The notes below the pieces were generated by a model. It ran no database searches, was not told where the DNA came from, and saw only the letters and a list, made by a program, of their open reading frames with translations. Made by a program: the position numbers and the translations under genes. Source: Mycobacteroides abscessus ATCC 19977 (GTDB taxonomy: Bacteria > Actinomycetota > Actinomycetes > Mycobacteriales > Mycobacteriaceae). Taken from it: a stretch of 64,000 nt of DNA. This document shows positions 9,541-20,232 of the stretch, piece after piece. The stretch spans positions 186,001 through 250,000 of the forward strand of contig NC_010397.1 in the NCBI RefSeq assembly GCF_000069185.1, in the 5' to 3' direction. How positions within the stretch are numbered: position 1 is the first letter of the stretch; the number at the start of each line of letters is the position of its first letter.

Positions 9541-12500
9541 CTACCGGCTCTTGCGCAACGGTCCGGGTGTCCAGAGTCCGCTGTGCACGGCAGTACCGAG
9601 CTGCAGCTGCGCCTCGGTGGCGTTCCGGTAGTACGGCGTGAACCGTTGCAGCGCACCCCAATCGCGGAACCAGTCGTTCTGCAAGTAGGTCGGTACCGGG
9701 GTGGCCTTGAGGAGCAGTTCGGTGATGCCCAGCGGGCCCCCGCCGAGGTAGTCCATCACCGGCGAGTTGGCCTCCGCGCCGAAACGATCGGGGAGGATGC
9801 GCCACTTCGGGATCTCGATGACACCGTTCTTGTGGCCGAACGGCCGCTGGCACGGGAAGGCAAGCCCCACGAGCCAATCCAGGAACACCGGATCGGAGCC
9901 CACCACCGCCTGCAGCGAGCGCAGCGACGGCACCCGGGGCGGGGTGATCGCCACCCAGTGCTGTGGCGCTAGGTCGTCATCGGTGACCAGCAGCCGGATC
10001 CGGGTGGCCTGGGTCGGGATGGCGTCACGCGACATCCGCAGGTTCCGCCAGGCGGGAGACGGGCCCAGATCGGCGAATGAGATGGCGCCCAAGACCTTTC
10101 CGTCCTCACCGGCGAACTGCACCTGCAGCTCGACCGGATCGAACCGGCCCGCCGCGGCCAGTACCAACAGCGGCTTGGTGGCGTCCTTCGGGGGCAGCCG
10201 GTACCACGACGACAGCAGCCGGGCCGAGCGCTGCGGGCCCACCTGGTAGCTGCCCATGACGGGCGTGGTCTCCGGCTTCAGGTCGAAGGGCAGCCGGGCG
10301 CGCGAGCCGTTGACGCCGGCGGCGATGGTGGTGCCGCCCTCGGTGTCTTGACTGCCGTTGGCGTTGCCGCTCTTGTCGCGTTCGACGAAGCTGTCCGAGC
10401 CCTGTGGGTTGTTCTCTTCATCGGCCGACACATCCGACGGAATTCCGTTGGGGTCGAACATGATATTGGTATCGGCGGCCAATGCCTGCCCGATCGGGGC
10501 GTCGATCGGCTGTAGCATCCCGGCGTTGGGGTCCTCTTCGACCATCACGTCGTTGGCCAGCCCGCAGCCGTTGCCGCGCAGCGCGTCGAGGTTGGAGCGT
10601 CCTACCGACCAGGCGGGGTACTGGTTGATCATGCCGGCGGTCAGCGAGAAGATCGACCAGACCACGACGATCCAGGTGCCGACGGCAAGCGGAGACTCGG
10701 CGAGGCGCGCCAGCACCGGATGCACCGGTGTGCGGCCGGGATGGTCGCGGCCGGTGAAATGCATCCACGCCGCGATCAGGATGGCGAGCACCGAGAGCCC
10801 AAAGAAGACCGTGCTGATGCCGAAGTGCCACTGCGGGAACGAATTCGACCAGGGCACACCGAAGTTGGAGACGTACCACCAGCCGTTGACGCTGGAGAAC
10901 GACAACGACAGCACAAAGAGCACGATGGCGGCGTAGAGCGTGCGGTTGCGCGGGGAGCGCATGGCCGCGGCGGTCACGGCCACCGCGGCCAGCGCACCGA
11001 GTGACCCGGCCAGGCCCGCGAACACGCCGAAGTGGTGGGTCCACTTGGTGGGGGTGAACATGATCGCGACGAACGAGATCAGGGTGATGCCGATGATCCG
11101 CCGGCTGGGCCCGCTAGCGGTGCCGGGAATCTTGTTCTTGCGCAATGTCATTGCCACAGCCACGCCGAGGGCGATGACCAGGGCCAGCACGGGGAACCGG
11201 CGGGAGATGGCACCGTCGGTGGTGGGCAGGAACAGACGCTCGTACCTGACGTGTTCGTCGAACCAGTTCAGCGACGGCCCGACGGCCGACTTGAGCGCGT
11301 TGGCCTGGATCTCCCCGACGAGAGTCTGATCGCGGAAGATGACGATCAGCGTCACCAGCCCGGCGGCCAGGATCGGTGCCAGCAGGGCGGCATAGCCGAA
11401 GCGCTTCGCGCGCTTGGACACGATGGTGCGCAGCGGTCCGATCGCGACCAGCAGCGCGCCGATGGACGCGATACCGGTGGGGCCGGAGAACAAGGTGAGC
11501 GCGCCGATGATGCAGGCGGCGGCGGCAGGCAGCAGCCGGTTGGTGGCGATGGACCGTTCCACCGAGCACCAGGTCAACAGGATGCCGAGGGCAATGATCG
11601 GTTCGGGGCGCAGTCCGTTGTTGAACGGCAGCCAGAACGCCAGGAACATCGCCGCCGCGGTCCACGGCACCACCGGGTTGGTGCGGGCAGCGTGGCCCAA
11701 CCGGGGGATGACCTCGCGGCTGATCACCGCCCAGCACAACAGGCCCATCGCCAGGGTGGGCAGCCGCATCCAGACGCTGGCAGTACTGACATGAGCCCAG
11801 ATGGTCAGCAGGTCGTAGTACCAGCCGAACGGCGACTCGGGGGTGCCGAACCAGCGGTAGTAGTTGGCCATGTAGCCCGATCCCTCGGCGACCCGGGCCA
11901 TGGTGAGGATGTAGCCGTCATCGGACGTGTTCGCCCCGACGAAATGCCACCACACCAGCACCGCCCCGACGAGCGCGTCCAGCGGCCGCGGCTTCCACCA
12001 GCCCTCGGGCATGAAGCGCTTGTGTCTGCGGCCGTCGGCCGTGTCCAGCGTGTGCAGCGCGACCAGCGAGACAGCGGTGAGCAGGACGCCGAGGATCATC
12101 GCGATGAGCTTGGCGACGGTGGGCGAGCTGCTGTACCGGGTGTCGACGGTGGCCGAGAGCTTCAGGCCCGCGGGTGCGGGGCCGGATAGATCGGTGAAGA
12201 TGCCGACGATCTGCGGCCGGAAGTCGTAACCGCCGCGCTCCCCGGCACGTGGCTGTCCGGGCTTGGCGTCCTTGGGGCCTTGCGTGAGCCCGACGAACTT
12301 ACCGGTCACCTTGTCCGAATGCGCGCTGACCTCGAGTCGCTGACAGTTCGGGCCGAGAACCTCGGAGAACGGTGCCGAGACCACCGGCACATTGCGCACG
12401 ATCACCACGAGATCGCCACCGCTGCGCTGAATCAGCATGCCGCGGTCTACCGCGTTGGGCGCCTGCTTGGGCACAGTGGACAGCAACACGTTGTTGTGTG

Positions 12501-12798
12501 CGTCAAGGCCCTTGGCTGCCGCGCAGGGCACCGTGATGGTGAGATCGGTGGGTACGTATCCGATGAGGGGCGCATCGACGCTGGCGAGGGTGTTGTTCTG
12601 CGGCCAGTTGAGCTGCGCGGTGTCCTGGCGGACCGGCAGCAGCGGGGTGGCGATGGCCAGCAGTGCGCCCAGGAAGCCGGTGACGATGGCGAGCAGTCGG
12701 GCCTTGCGGTATTCGCCGTCGCCGTTCCCGGCGACCTTTTCCGTCGCGTTGCCCGCTGTGCTGTCGCCTCTTCGCGCAAGCGGCTCATCGGTCGTCAC
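9541..12798 (-). CDS. embC: Arabinosyltransferase EmbC
   Basis: A 1085-residue GT-C arabinosyltransferase which in mycobacteria elongates the arabinan of lipoarabinomannan. It is an integral membrane protein with a large C-terminal extracytoplasmic part. The active-site loop is TSDDGYILTMAR, keeping the Ile-Leu pair that EmbB has lost. It begins with GTG at 12798, 48 bases after aftA, in the same orientation as aftA and dprE2/dprE1. A terminator-like hairpin follows at once. Assignment to EmbC rests on its place next to aftA and the motif YYRWFGTPESPFGWYYD. Confidence 0.95.
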   Translation of the reverse strand: MTTDEPLARRGDSTAGNATEKVAGNGDGEYRKARLLAIVTGFLGALLAIATPLLPVRQDTAQLNWPQNNTLASVDAPLIGYVPTDLTITVPCAAAKGLDAHNNVLLSTVPKQAPNAVDRGMLIQRSGGDLVVIVRNVPVVSAPFSEVLGPNCQRLEVSAHSDKVTGKFVGLTQGPKDAKPGQPRAGERGGYDFRPQIVGIFTDLSGPAPAGLKLSATVDTRYSSSPTVAKLIAMILGVLLTAVSLVALHTLDTADGRRHKRFMPEGWWKPRPLDALVGAVLVWWHFVGANTSDDGYILTMARVAEGSGYMANYYRWFGTPESPFGWYYDLLTIWAHVSTASVWMRLPTLAMGLLCWAVISREVIPRLGHAARTNPVVPWTAAAMFLAFWLPFNNGLRPEPIIALGILLTWCSVERSIATNRLLPAAAACIIGALTLFSGPTGIASIGALLVAIGPLRTIVSKRAKRFGYAALLAPILAAGLVTLIVIFRDQTLVGEIQANALKSAVGPSLNWFDEHVRYERLFLPTTDGAISRRFPVLALVIALGVAVAMTLRKNKIPGTASGPSRRIIGITLISFVAIMFTPTKWTHHFGVFAGLAGSLGALAAVAVTAAAMRSPRNRTLYAAIVLFVLSLSFSSVNGWWYVSNFGVPWSNSFPQWHFGISTVFFGLSVLAILIAAWMHFTGRDHPGRTPVHPVLARLAESPLAVGTWIVVVWSIFSLTAGMINQYPAWSVGRSNLDALRGNGCGLANDVMVEEDPNAGMLQPIDAPIGQALAADTNIMFDPNGIPSDVSADEENNPQGSDSFVERDKSGNANGSQDTEGGTTIAAGVNGSRARLPFDLKPETTPVMGSYQVGPQRSARLLSSWYRLPPKDATKPLLVLAAAGRFDPVELQVQFAGEDGKVLGAISFADLGPSPAWRNLRMSRDAIPTQATRIRLLVTDDDLAPQHWVAITPPRVPSLRSLQAVVGSDPVFLDWLVGLAFPCQRPFGHKNGVIEIPKWRILPDRFGAEANSPVMDYLGGGPLGITELLLKATPVPTYLQNDWFRDWGALQRFTPYYRNATEAQLQLGTAVHSGLWTPGPLRKSR

Positions 12799-12846
12799 GG
12801 AGGAAGATGTTAGTTGGCGCGCAACGAGCCCCTTGCGCGACGAGCG

Positions 12847-14739
12847 CTAAGCGTGCGGCGGCACCCGCACCACGAGCACGAACGGACCGATGGTGCGGAC
12901 GGTGAACCGGGGATCGGCGAACAACTGCTTGTTCAGCGTGACGGTGTACCGCTTCACGTTCGGCTGGTTGGGGTAGACGTCCTTGGCGAGCCGCAGCGAG
13001 TAGTTGTCGCCGGACTGGCGCATCAGCAGCACGGTAGGGGCCCGCCACGGCAGGGCGTCGAGCGCACGCACCATCTCGTCGGCGGTATGCAGGTCTTCCC
13101 AGCTCTTGATCGCGGCCGCGCGCTTGTCGAACTGTGCCAGCGGGTTCGCATAGTGCGGGGTGAGTCCCTGGAAGCCGTAATAGGGATAGAACGCCAGGAA
13201 GCTGTAGTCGGCGGTCAGCACGACAGTCTCATCGCGGGGCTTTCCGGTGATCTCGGTGATCGCCTTGTCGATGGCGATGTAGTGGCTTTCCGGGCCGGGC
13301 GGCCGGCGATCGGCGCGTTGTCCGGTGCCGTCGGTATCGGCGTAGGCGATGACGATGTCGGAGCGCAGCACGTCGGGGATGTCCTGGCTGAAGGCCAGGG
13401 CCCCGGCCAGGCCGATGGCCGTGGCCACCAGTGTGGCGTGTTTGGTGCGTTTTGCCGCTACCGCAGTGAGCTCCAGGAAGGCGAACACACCCGCGGCCGC
13501 GAGCAGCACGGTGAGGGTGGGCACCAGCCGGAACGACAGCAGGGTGGTCTTGGCGAGGGTGGCGAGCATGGACAGCAACGACCACAGATACACGGACGTC
13601 ACACCGATGGCGAGCGCCCCGGCACGCACCGAGCTACGCGCACGTGCCACCAGCCACACGGTGCCGATCAAACACAGACCGCCCAGCATGGTGGGTTGCA
13701 GCATCGGGAAGGACAGCTCGGCACCCTCGTTGGGCAGATAGTGCTGTGCCGAGGCCGCCTTCTCCAGAGAAGCGTGGGCGACGGCGACGAGATACGGGCC
13801 CCAGAAGACCAGGGCGATGACAATAGAGATTGCGGCGATGGCGAGCCAGCGCAACAGGGGCTCTTTGACGCCCGGCCACCAACCGTTCTGCCGGACGCGG
13901 CCCATCGCGACCACTGCGGCGGCGACGGTGATGGCGAGCGCGCCGAACGCGGTGAGCAGTGTGTAGAACAGTGCCGCGAAGCCCAGGAACACGCCCGTCC
14001 CCACGACGGCCCCCCAGCCCGCGCCGCGATCCGCGCGCAGTGCGCTGTACCCCAACACCAGCACGGGTGGAAGCAACACCGTGACGATCGCGCCATAGGG
14101 CTCGGTGGAGGCATACGCCAGGGTGACGGCGGCGGTCGCAGTGCTCACGATGAGTGCGTATTCGAAACGAATCATCCTGTTCCACAAGATGAATGCCGCG
14201 CAAACCGCGATTGCCAGAGAGGTGATGGCCCACGGCTTGTACATCTCCCAACCGGAGGTTCCGGTGAGCGCCGCGAGACGCCCACCGATCCAGAACCAGC
14301 CCGCCGGGTAGAACGGGGGCATATCCGGGTAGGTCATATCGTGCAGTGCGGGCGAATCGGTGAAGCGGGTCAGGTACTCGGTACGGAACTGCTGATCCAC
14401 CGAGATCCCGAACAGGTACAGCTTGGTGGCGCCCAGCGGCATCCCGACGGTGACCACGGTGAACGTGGCCAGGAAGAGCAGCGATAGCCACTTCGAGACG
14501 GCCCGGTGCCCTCGGCGCCAGAGCACCCCGGCCAGCACCAATCCGGCGATGGCGCCGAACTGTCCGACCGTGGTGAGTGCGTGCAGCTGGTTGGACGAGC
14601 CGAAGGCCGGCCACTCGACGCGCGCGATCGCGGTGAGTGCGACCACGCTGACGGCGGCGGCTGTGACGACAGCGAGCGTCAGGTCCTTGGTGGTGTCCAG
14701 TACGTGCCGACGTGCCGCCTCTGCTGTCTGGGCCGTCAT
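12847..14739 (-). CDS. aftA: Arabinofuranosyltransferase AftA
   Basis: This 630-residue multi-pass membrane GT-C enzyme attaches the first arabinofuranose residues from decaprenylphosphoryl-arabinose to the galactan chain. About a dozen hydrophobic segments occupy the first 450 residues, followed by a soluble C-terminal domain of about 180 residues facing outside. A conserved loop after the second or third segment reads [22 protein letters not shown], with acidic residues as in GT-C donors' sites. The gene lies 7 bases after dprE2 and 48 before embC, the same order as in M. tuberculosis (Rv3790-Rv3793). Length fits the family (about 640). Confidence 0.95.
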   Translation of the reverse strand: MTAQTAEAARRHVLDTTKDLTLAVVTAAAVSVVALTAIARVEWPAFGSSNQLHALTTVGQFGAIAGLVLAGVLWRRGHRAVSKWLSLLFLATFTVVTVGMPLGATKLYLFGISVDQQFRTEYLTRFTDSPALHDMTYPDMPPFYPAGWFWIGGRLAALTGTSGWEMYKPWAITSLAIAVCAAFILWNRMIRFEYALIVSTATAAVTLAYASTEPYGAIVTVLLPPVLVLGYSALRADRGAGWGAVVGTGVFLGFAALFYTLLTAFGALAITVAAAVVAMGRVRQNGWWPGVKEPLLRWLAIAAISIVIALVFWGPYLVAVAHASLEKAASAQHYLPNEGAELSFPMLQPTMLGGLCLIGTVWLVARARSSVRAGALAIGVTSVYLWSLLSMLATLAKTTLLSFRLVPTLTVLLAAAGVFAFLELTAVAAKRTKHATLVATAIGLAGALAFSQDIPDVLRSDIVIAYADTDGTGQRADRRPPGPESHYIAIDKAITEITGKPRDETVVLTADYSFLAFYPYYGFQGLTPHYANPLAQFDKRAAAIKSWEDLHTADEMVRALDALPWRAPTVLLMRQSGDNYSLRLAKDVYPNQPNVKRYTVTLNKQLFADPRFTVRTIGPFVLVVRVPPHA

Positions 14740-14746
14740 CGCGCGC

Positions 14747-15526
14747 CTAGACGGGCAGCTTGCGGAAGAGGGGGCGAGGGACGTGGCGCAGCACAGACAT
14801 CACGAAGCGCCACTGACCCGGTGCCCAGATCAGTTCCTTGCCGGCGGCGGCCGATGCCACCACCAGCTCGGCGATCTCTTCCTTGTCGACCGTGAACGGT
14901 GCCTCCTTGGCGCCGGTGGCCTTCCAGTGCTCGATTGTCGTGGTGGTGCGCACCTGGCCGGGCCGGACCACCAGCACGCGAACACCGAACTCGCGCAGGG
15001 CTTCTCCGAGGCCGAGGTAGAACCCGTCCAGGCCGGCCTTGGTGGAGCCGTAGACGAAGTTGGAGCGGCGTACCCGCTCGCCGGCGACCGAGGACATCGC
15101 GATGACCTGCCCGAAGCCCTGAGCCTTCATCTTCTGGCCGATCAGCACGCCGACGGAGACGGCGGCGGTGTAGTTCACCTGCGCGCTCAGCACCGCCTTG
15201 GTCTGGTCCTGCCATAGTTCTTCGGCATCGCCGAGAATGCCGAAGGCGACAATGGCCACATCCACATCGCCTTGTGCCCAGGCGGATTCGATCAGCGCGG
15301 GGTGGGACTTGGTATCCAGGGCGTCAAACTCTACGTACTGGACCTCCTTGGCGCCCGCGGCCCTGATCTGCTCGATGGCGGCCTCACGCTTGGGGGCATT
15401 CGGCAGGTCGGCCAGGATGACGCGCGCCTTGGCGTTCTTGAGGTAGCGCTCGACGATGGCGAGGCCGATCTCCGAGGTGCCGCCGAATAGCAGGATGGTC
15501 TGGGGGTTGCCCGTGGCATCAATCAT
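14747..15526 (-). CDS. dprE2: Decaprenylphosphoryl-2-keto-ribose reductase DprE2
   Basis: A 259-residue short-chain dehydrogenase. The nucleotide-binding motif GGTSEIG is near residue 15 and the catalytic YxxxK is YGSTK near residue 160, with Ser in MSSVAGER before it. It reduces the keto intermediate made by DprE1, completing epimerisation of decaprenylphosphoryl-ribose to decaprenylphosphoryl-arabinose, the only arabinan donor in mycobacteria. It lies 18 bases after dprE1 and 7 before aftA. Confidence 0.96.
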   Translation of the reverse strand: MIDATGNPQTILLFGGTSEIGLAIVERYLKNAKARVILADLPNAPKREAAIEQIRAAGAKEVQYVEFDALDTKSHPALIESAWAQGDVDVAIVAFGILGDAEELWQDQTKAVLSAQVNYTAAVSVGVLIGQKMKAQGFGQVIAMSSVAGERVRRSNFVYGSTKAGLDGFYLGLGEALREFGVRVLVVRPGQVRTTTTIEHWKATGAKEAPFTVDKEEIAELVVASAAAGKELIWAPGQWRFVMSVLRHVPRPLFRKLPV

Positions 15527-15544
15527 GTTGTTACAAAAGCCTTT

Positions 15545-16954
15545 CTAGAGCAGCTCGAGGCGGCGGGCCATGTCGGAGGCAAAGACACCGTGTGGGTCGG
15601 CCTTGCGTCGGGTGGCGATCCACTCGTCGACGCGCGGGTACATCCTGTGGAACTTCTCCGCGCTTACCCGGGAATCCTTGGCGGTGTAGACCCGCCCACC
15701 GAACTCCATCGCACGATTGTCCAGTTCATTGAGGAACTCGTTGACGCCGGGCTTGTTCGGGAAGTCCATCGCGACGTTCCAGCCCTTCATCGGGAAGCTC
15801 AGTGGCGCTTTATTTCCCGGGCCGAACAGCTTGAAGACGTTCAGTGCCGAGTACTGGCCCTGGGTCTGGATCCAGCGGATGATGCCCTTGAATTCCTCAA
15901 GTGCGTCGGGTGGGACCAGGAATTGGTGCTGGGCGAAACCTGCTGGGCCGTAAGCGTATTGCCATCCGGTTGTGATGTCGAGCATGTGATAGAACTGCGT
16001 CAGGTTGACGATCTTGCCCTGGTAGTTCCCGCTCATCCGGTAGAACGCCTCGCCGATCGCCATGAGCGACGGCTTGATCATGAAGTTGACCGGGAAGAGG
16101 TCGGGCAATCCGGGTAGCTGTGGCGCACTGAACTTCAGCGGATCCTTGGCGAGCTTCGGCGGCAGCTGATCCAGCTTAGCCAGGCTTCCCCGGCTGACGG
16201 CGGCACGGCCCAGCTTCGGCGGGGGGTTGATGAGGTCGAACCAGGCGCTCGAATAGGTGTAGTTGTCCTCGGTGCCGTCCTGGTGCACCGCGATGGTCTC
16301 GTCCAGGTCGCGGGTGGCCACCCCGTCGGCGATGAAATACGCGGTCTCGGTGCGAGTCATGGCGATGCGGGCGCGCACCACGATGCCGGTCAAACCGTTG
16401 CCGCCCACGGTGGCCCAGAACAACTCGCTGGCGGGCCCGTCAGGGGTGATGGTGTGCACCTCGCCGTCGGCCATCAACAGATCCATGGACAGCACGTGGT
16501 TGCCGAAGCTGCCCGCGCTGTGATGGTTCTTGCCGTGAATGTCCGAGCCGATGGCCCCACCCACGGTCACCTGGCGGGTGCCCGGCAGCACCGGTACCCA
16601 CAGGCCGAACGGCAGTGCGGCCTTCATCAGCTGATCCAGGCTTACGCCCGCGTCGACGTCCGCGACCGCGGTCTCGGCGCTGATCGAGTGCACGCGCTTC
16701 AGCGGCGTCATGTCGACGACGATGCCGCCGCCGTTGCACGCGTGGTCGCCGTAGGAGCGGCCCAGACCGCGCGCCACGATGCCACGTCGCAGATGGGCGG
16801 GGCTGTGGGAGCTCGCGTCGGCCACCTGGCGCACCGCCTCGGCAATGACGTCGACGTCCGGGGTGGAGAGCACATGCGCCACGGTGGGTGCGGTGCGGCC
16901 GAACCCGGTCAGGGCGCGCGGAGTGAGAGGTAGCTCAGACTTCGGAGTTGTCAT
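15545..16954 (-). CDS. dprE1: Decaprenylphosphoryl-ribose oxidase DprE1
   Basis: This 469-residue FAD-dependent oxidase has the FAD-binding N-terminal domain ([12 protein letters not shown] near residue 61, DIHGKNHH near residue 138) and a substrate-binding C-terminal domain ending in [10 protein letters not shown]. It oxidises the 2'-hydroxyl of decaprenylphosphoryl-ribose. At the position of the benzothiazinone-target Cys387 of M. tuberculosis (context GWNICVDF) this protein has Ala395 (GWNVAMDF, codon 15770-15772). ATG 16954 was chosen because homologues start there; 38 further in-frame codons upstream run into the preceding gene. It is followed closely by dprE2. Confidence 0.96.
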   Translation of the reverse strand: MTTPKSELPLTPRALTGFGRTAPTVAHVLSTPDVDVIAEAVRQVADASSHSPAHLRRGIVARGLGRSYGDHACNGGGIVVDMTPLKRVHSISAETAVADVDAGVSLDQLMKAALPFGLWVPVLPGTRQVTVGGAIGSDIHGKNHHSAGSFGNHVLSMDLLMADGEVHTITPDGPASELFWATVGGNGLTGIVVRARIAMTRTETAYFIADGVATRDLDETIAVHQDGTEDNYTYSSAWFDLINPPPKLGRAAVSRGSLAKLDQLPPKLAKDPLKFSAPQLPGLPDLFPVNFMIKPSLMAIGEAFYRMSGNYQGKIVNLTQFYHMLDITTGWQYAYGPAGFAQHQFLVPPDALEEFKGIIRWIQTQGQYSALNVFKLFGPGNKAPLSFPMKGWNVAMDFPNKPGVNEFLNELDNRAMEFGGRVYTAKDSRVSAEKFHRMYPRVDEWIATRRKADPHGVFASDMARRLELL

Positions 16955-16974
16955 CGGTAATTGAGCGTAGCGGC

Positions 16975-17388
16975 TCAGCGGATTCGGAAGATCACCGCGC
17001 GCTGGACGATGAAATTGATGACTGTCGCAGTCCCCTGGGCGATGACAAAGGCCACTGGCACGCGCCATGGCTTGTCCTCAAACTGCATGTAAAACAGGTA
17101 ATTGATGCCTACCTGGACGGCGTAGGTCAGGCCATAGAGCGCCATCACCGCGATGAACCGGGCCCGGCTGGGTTCTGCCTGGAAGGTCCAGCGCCGGTTG
17201 ATCAGATAGGCAGTGGTGGTTCCCGCCACAAAACTGATGGACTTGGCCACGTTGACCTGCAGTCCCACGTGCAGGAACAGCACATACAGGCCGAAGTCGA
17301 CGATCGCCGAAAGCCCGCCGGTGATGACGAAACGGGCCGCTTGCGTGGTCAGCGGCAGCGGCTCCTGATCGGCTGAGACATCTGACAC
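16975..17388 (-). CDS. GtrA-family membrane protein (Rv3789-like)
   Basis: The 137-residue product has four hydrophobic helices, and motifs [13 protein letters not shown] and INRRWTFQ are typical of GtrA. The orthologue next to dprE1 in M. tuberculosis (Rv3789) has been linked to arabinan assembly, first proposed as a flippase for decaprenylphosphoryl-arabinose and later as an anchor for AftA. The start is taken as GTG 17388, close to family length; ORF extension upstream to 17535 overlaps the promoter of the divergent small gene. The stop is 20 bases before the dprE1 start. Confidence 0.85.
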   Translation of the reverse strand: MSDVSADQEPLPLTTQAARFVITGGLSAIVDFGLYVLFLHVGLQVNVAKSISFVAGTTTAYLINRRWTFQAEPSRARFIAVMALYGLTYAVQVGINYLFYMQFEDKPWRVPVAFVIAQGTATVINFIVQRAVIFRIR

Positions 17389-17508
17389 GGGCCAGAGCCT
17401 ATGACAGGTCCTTGCCGAGGGCGCTGCTCGCCGCGGCGCGGGCGCGGCCTGCCCCGCGCGGGTAGGGTCGCGGAGGATTGCTGGAACATCGACATATGAG
17501 GGGCAGCT

Positions 17509-17628
17509 ATGACGACTCCACAGCACGGACGGCACGAACGGGCCGAAGGAGAGGGCGTCGATCCGCTGATCGACCTGTCACGCGATCCGAATCCGGGCGT
17601 TGCCGACCACGCCAAGGATGACGAGTAG
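17509..17628 (+). CDS. Small acidic ORF upstream of dihydroxyacetone kinase
   Basis: This is a 39-residue ORF with a good ribosome site (GAGGGG, 5 bases before ATG 17509). The product is hydrophilic and acidic with no membrane segment or motif (ends HAKDDE). It diverges from the GtrA gene and precedes the kinase gene by 43 bases. The start signal and codon pattern make it credible, but no function can be assigned. Confidence 0.45.
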   Translation: MTTPQHGRHERAEGEGVDPLIDLSRDPNPGVADHAKDDE

Positions 17629-17671
17629 GTCGCCATAGCTTTTGGCCGCAGGTGAGCCATACGGTTGCCGT

Positions 17672-19336
17672 ATGGTCCCGTTGCGGAACTTCCTGAACAC
17701 CACGGAAAGCTTCATCCCCGACGCGCTGCGGGGACTGGTCGCGGCCACCGCCGACCTGTGGTGGGATCGTGAGCACGGATATCTGATCCGGGATTCGCCA
17801 TTGCGGCCCGGCCAGGTGGCCATCGTGTCGGGCGGCGGCTCGGGGCACGAGCCCCTGCACGCCGGATTCATCGGTCGGGGCATGCTGACCGCCGCATGTC
17901 CCGGACTGATTTTCACCTCGCCGAACGCCTTGCAGATCGCAGGCGCCACTGTCGCGGCCGATGCCGGTGGTGGCGTGCTGCACGTGGTGAAGAACTACAC
18001 CGGTGACGTGATGAACTTCTCCATCGCGCGCCAGATCGCCGGCGAATCCTCGGTGCGTACCGAGGTGGTGTTGGTCGATGACGACGTGGCCACCGAGGTG
18101 GCGGACGCCGCCAAACCGGGCCGCCGTGGCACGGCCGCCACCGTGGTGGTCGAAAAGCTGTGTGGCGCCGCCGCCGAACGTGGTGACCAGCTGGCCGCGG
18201 TGGCCGCGCTGGGACGTCGGGTCGCGGCGTCCGCACGCAGCATGGCGGTCGCGCTGTCGCCGTGCACGGTCCCCGGTGCGCCGGTGCCGTCATTCGATCT
18301 GCCCACGGGCGAGATGGAAATTGGGGTCGGGATCCACGGCGAGCGCGGTGTCGATCGTGCGCCGGTCGCCCCCGCCGCAGAGATCGTGGCCGCGCTGCTG
18401 GCTCGCATCCTGCCGGCGGCGCAGGTGCGGTCCGGGGATGAGGTGATCGTTGTCGTCAACGGGCTCGGGGCCACCCACTCGCTGGAGCTCAATCTCCTCT
18501 TCGGCGAGGTGGCCGCGCAGCTGGCGGCCGCAGGAATCGCCGTGGGCCGCAGCCTTGTCGGCAGCTTCGTGACCGCGCTGGACATGGCGGGTGCTTCGAT
18601 CACCGTGGTGCGCGCAGACCCGGAGATGTTCGAGCTGTGGGACGCGCCCACCAGCGCCCCGGGCTGGCCGGCGGTGACGGGTCCGCCCGTCGGCAGGCTC
18701 ATCGACGGGACAATCGTCGAGCCCACGGACAGGGCCGACCGCGGTGGGGAAAATCGTTGGCTCTCCGCGTTTGTGGAGCGCGTGCGGGCATCCGTGGGCA
18801 TGCTCACCGACTTGGACCGGCGCGCCGGAGACGGTGATTTCGGGACGAATATGGCCGCCGCGCTGCGGCACTACGAGCTGCCGCTGCGCGGAACCGATGC
18901 CGATGTGCTGCTTGCCCTGTCGACCTCGTATTTCGTGCGCGCGGGCGGCACCTCCGGTGCGGTATTCGGCACCTTCTTCCGTGCGTTGTACGGCGGGCTC
19001 GGCAGCGAGCCCTGGTCTACCGAGCGGGTGGCCCATGCCGTGCGGCACGGTCTGGATCGGATCCAGGCGCTGGGCGGCGCTCGGGTCGGCGACAAGACCG
19101 TGGTCGACGCCGTGTCGCCGGCCGCGGACGCCCTCGATGCCGCTGTGCGACAGGGCATCCCACTGGCCCTGGCCCTGCGGTCCGCCGCCGATGCGGCCGC
19201 GGCGGGTGTCCAGGCCACCAGGGATGCGATAGCCGCGCGCGGCCGGGCCAGCTACGTGGGTGAGGCGGCCCGCGGCGTCGAAGATCCCGGTGCCCTGGTC
19301 ATGTCGTGGTTCTTCGAGGCGGCCGCCGGCCGCTGA
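17672..19336 (+). CDS. dhaK: ATP-dependent dihydroxyacetone kinase (DhaK-DhaL fusion)
   Basis: A 554-residue soluble enzyme that phosphorylates dihydroxyacetone to DHAP. The N-terminal DhaK domain has SGGGSGHEPLHAGF near residue 45 and GLGATHSLEL near residue 265, the latter carrying the His that binds substrate covalently. The C-terminal DhaL domain begins near residue 345 and has GDGDFGTNM, whose Asp residues bind Mg-ATP. The fusion matches the single-chain Citrobacter-type kinase (about 552 residues). ATG 17672 is chosen; the in-frame codon at 17642 adds ten residues before the family's N-terminus. Confidence 0.92.
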   Translation: MVPLRNFLNTTESFIPDALRGLVAATADLWWDREHGYLIRDSPLRPGQVAIVSGGGSGHEPLHAGFIGRGMLTAACPGLIFTSPNALQIAGATVAADAGGGVLHVVKNYTGDVMNFSIARQIAGESSVRTEVVLVDDDVATEVADAAKPGRRGTAATVVVEKLCGAAAERGDQLAAVAALGRRVAASARSMAVALSPCTVPGAPVPSFDLPTGEMEIGVGIHGERGVDRAPVAPAAEIVAALLARILPAAQVRSGDEVIVVVNGLGATHSLELNLLFGEVAAQLAAAGIAVGRSLVGSFVTALDMAGASITVVRADPEMFELWDAPTSAPGWPAVTGPPVGRLIDGTIVEPTDRADRGGENRWLSAFVERVRASVGMLTDLDRRAGDGDFGTNMAAALRHYELPLRGTDADVLLALSTSYFVRAGGTSGAVFGTFFRALYGGLGSEPWSTERVAHAVRHGLDRIQALGGARVGDKTVVDAVSPAADALDAAVRQGIPLALALRSAADAAAAGVQATRDAIAARGRASYVGEAARGVEDPGALVMSWFFEAAAGR

Positions 19337-19339
19337 CGT

Positions 19340-20194
19340 CTACACGCGCTGCCCGACAAATGTCTCTATTTCGCGCACCATCAGCTCCGGTTGGTCCTCG
19401 CTGACAAACGTGTAGCTGTCGGGCACCTCGACGAGCTTGGCGTTGGGCAGCAGCCGCAGCCAGCGCTCGGCATGTGCGAACGGGAAGAACGGCAACGTGC
19501 GTGGCCACAGCAGCAGCACCGGTCGCTCGAAGCCACGCAATATCTCGGCGGCGGCCAGCGTGTCTCGGTTGTCGATACCGCGCAGGAATGCCCGGACATC
19601 GCGCCGGATGCCCTGCTGTGCCAAGAGCGGTGCGACCCATTCGCCGAGCACCGCGTCCGGAATCGAGTGTTTGGCAAGGGTGTTGCCCAGCGCGCGCCGC
19701 GCCAGCCGCAGTTTGAACGGCTGCAGCACGAAGTCGGTACCGGGAACGCGCGCCCAGTACTGAAAGATGCGTATCGATTTCGGCAGGAAGTTGTCGAAAG
19801 AATCGCACGGCGTCAGGACCACGCGCCCGATCCGGTCGCAGCCGTCTGCCAGGAGAAGCTGAGTGATGGCGCCGCCGGTGTCGGTGGCGACCACGGTGAC
19901 GTCGTCGAGATCCAGGTTCACGATCAAGTCACGGACCAAACCGGCCACCGCGCGGGGACCGAGCTCTACGCCCGGGTTCATCGGGGTCTTGTGCGCGCCG
20001 AGCGGAAGATCCGGTGCGATGCAGCGGAAGCGGCCGCTCAAGGGTTCAACGATCTTGCGCCACATGGTGCCGGTGACGAAAAGCCCGTGCACAAAGACGA
20101 TTGGCGGGCCGTCTCCGCTATCGCGGTACTGGATGGGGCCGGCGGCGGATTCGAAGGTTGGCATGTCTTGAGCATCGTCGTGACCTGCTGCCAT
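19340..20194 (-). CDS. Alpha/beta-hydrolase-fold protein with atypical active site
   Basis: A 284-residue alpha/beta-hydrolase. The oxyanion motif VHGLFVTGTMW is near residue 35. At the nucleophile elbow the sequence is VATDTGGA, putting Asp where lipases have Ser, as in haloalkane dehalogenases. The usual later acid and His are not evident: the strand LLWPRTLPFFP lacks the Asp of WGxxD, and DSYTFVSEDQP has Thr/Tyr where His is expected. It may be an altered or inactive enzyme. The gene lies 38 bases after the MocR regulator on the same strand and is probably co-transcribed with it. Starts at 20194 or 20164 are both possible. Confidence 0.75.
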   Translation of the reverse strand: MAAGHDDAQDMPTFESAAGPIQYRDSGDGPPIVFVHGLFVTGTMWRKIVEPLSGRFRCIAPDLPLGAHKTPMNPGVELGPRAVAGLVRDLIVNLDLDDVTVVATDTGGAITQLLLADGCDRIGRVVLTPCDSFDNFLPKSIRIFQYWARVPGTDFVLQPFKLRLARRALGNTLAKHSIPDAVLGEWVAPLLAQQGIRRDVRAFLRGIDNRDTLAAAEILRGFERPVLLLWPRTLPFFPFAHAERWLRLLPNAKLVEVPDSYTFVSEDQPELMVREIETFVGQRV

Positions 20195-20232
20195 GACGAG
20201 GCATGGCACTGCCAGACGGTGCCATCGCGCGG

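Noticed and set aside
12814..14487. Plus-strand open frame opposite aftA
   Set aside because: GC-rich antisense shadow of a well-supported membrane enzyme gene.
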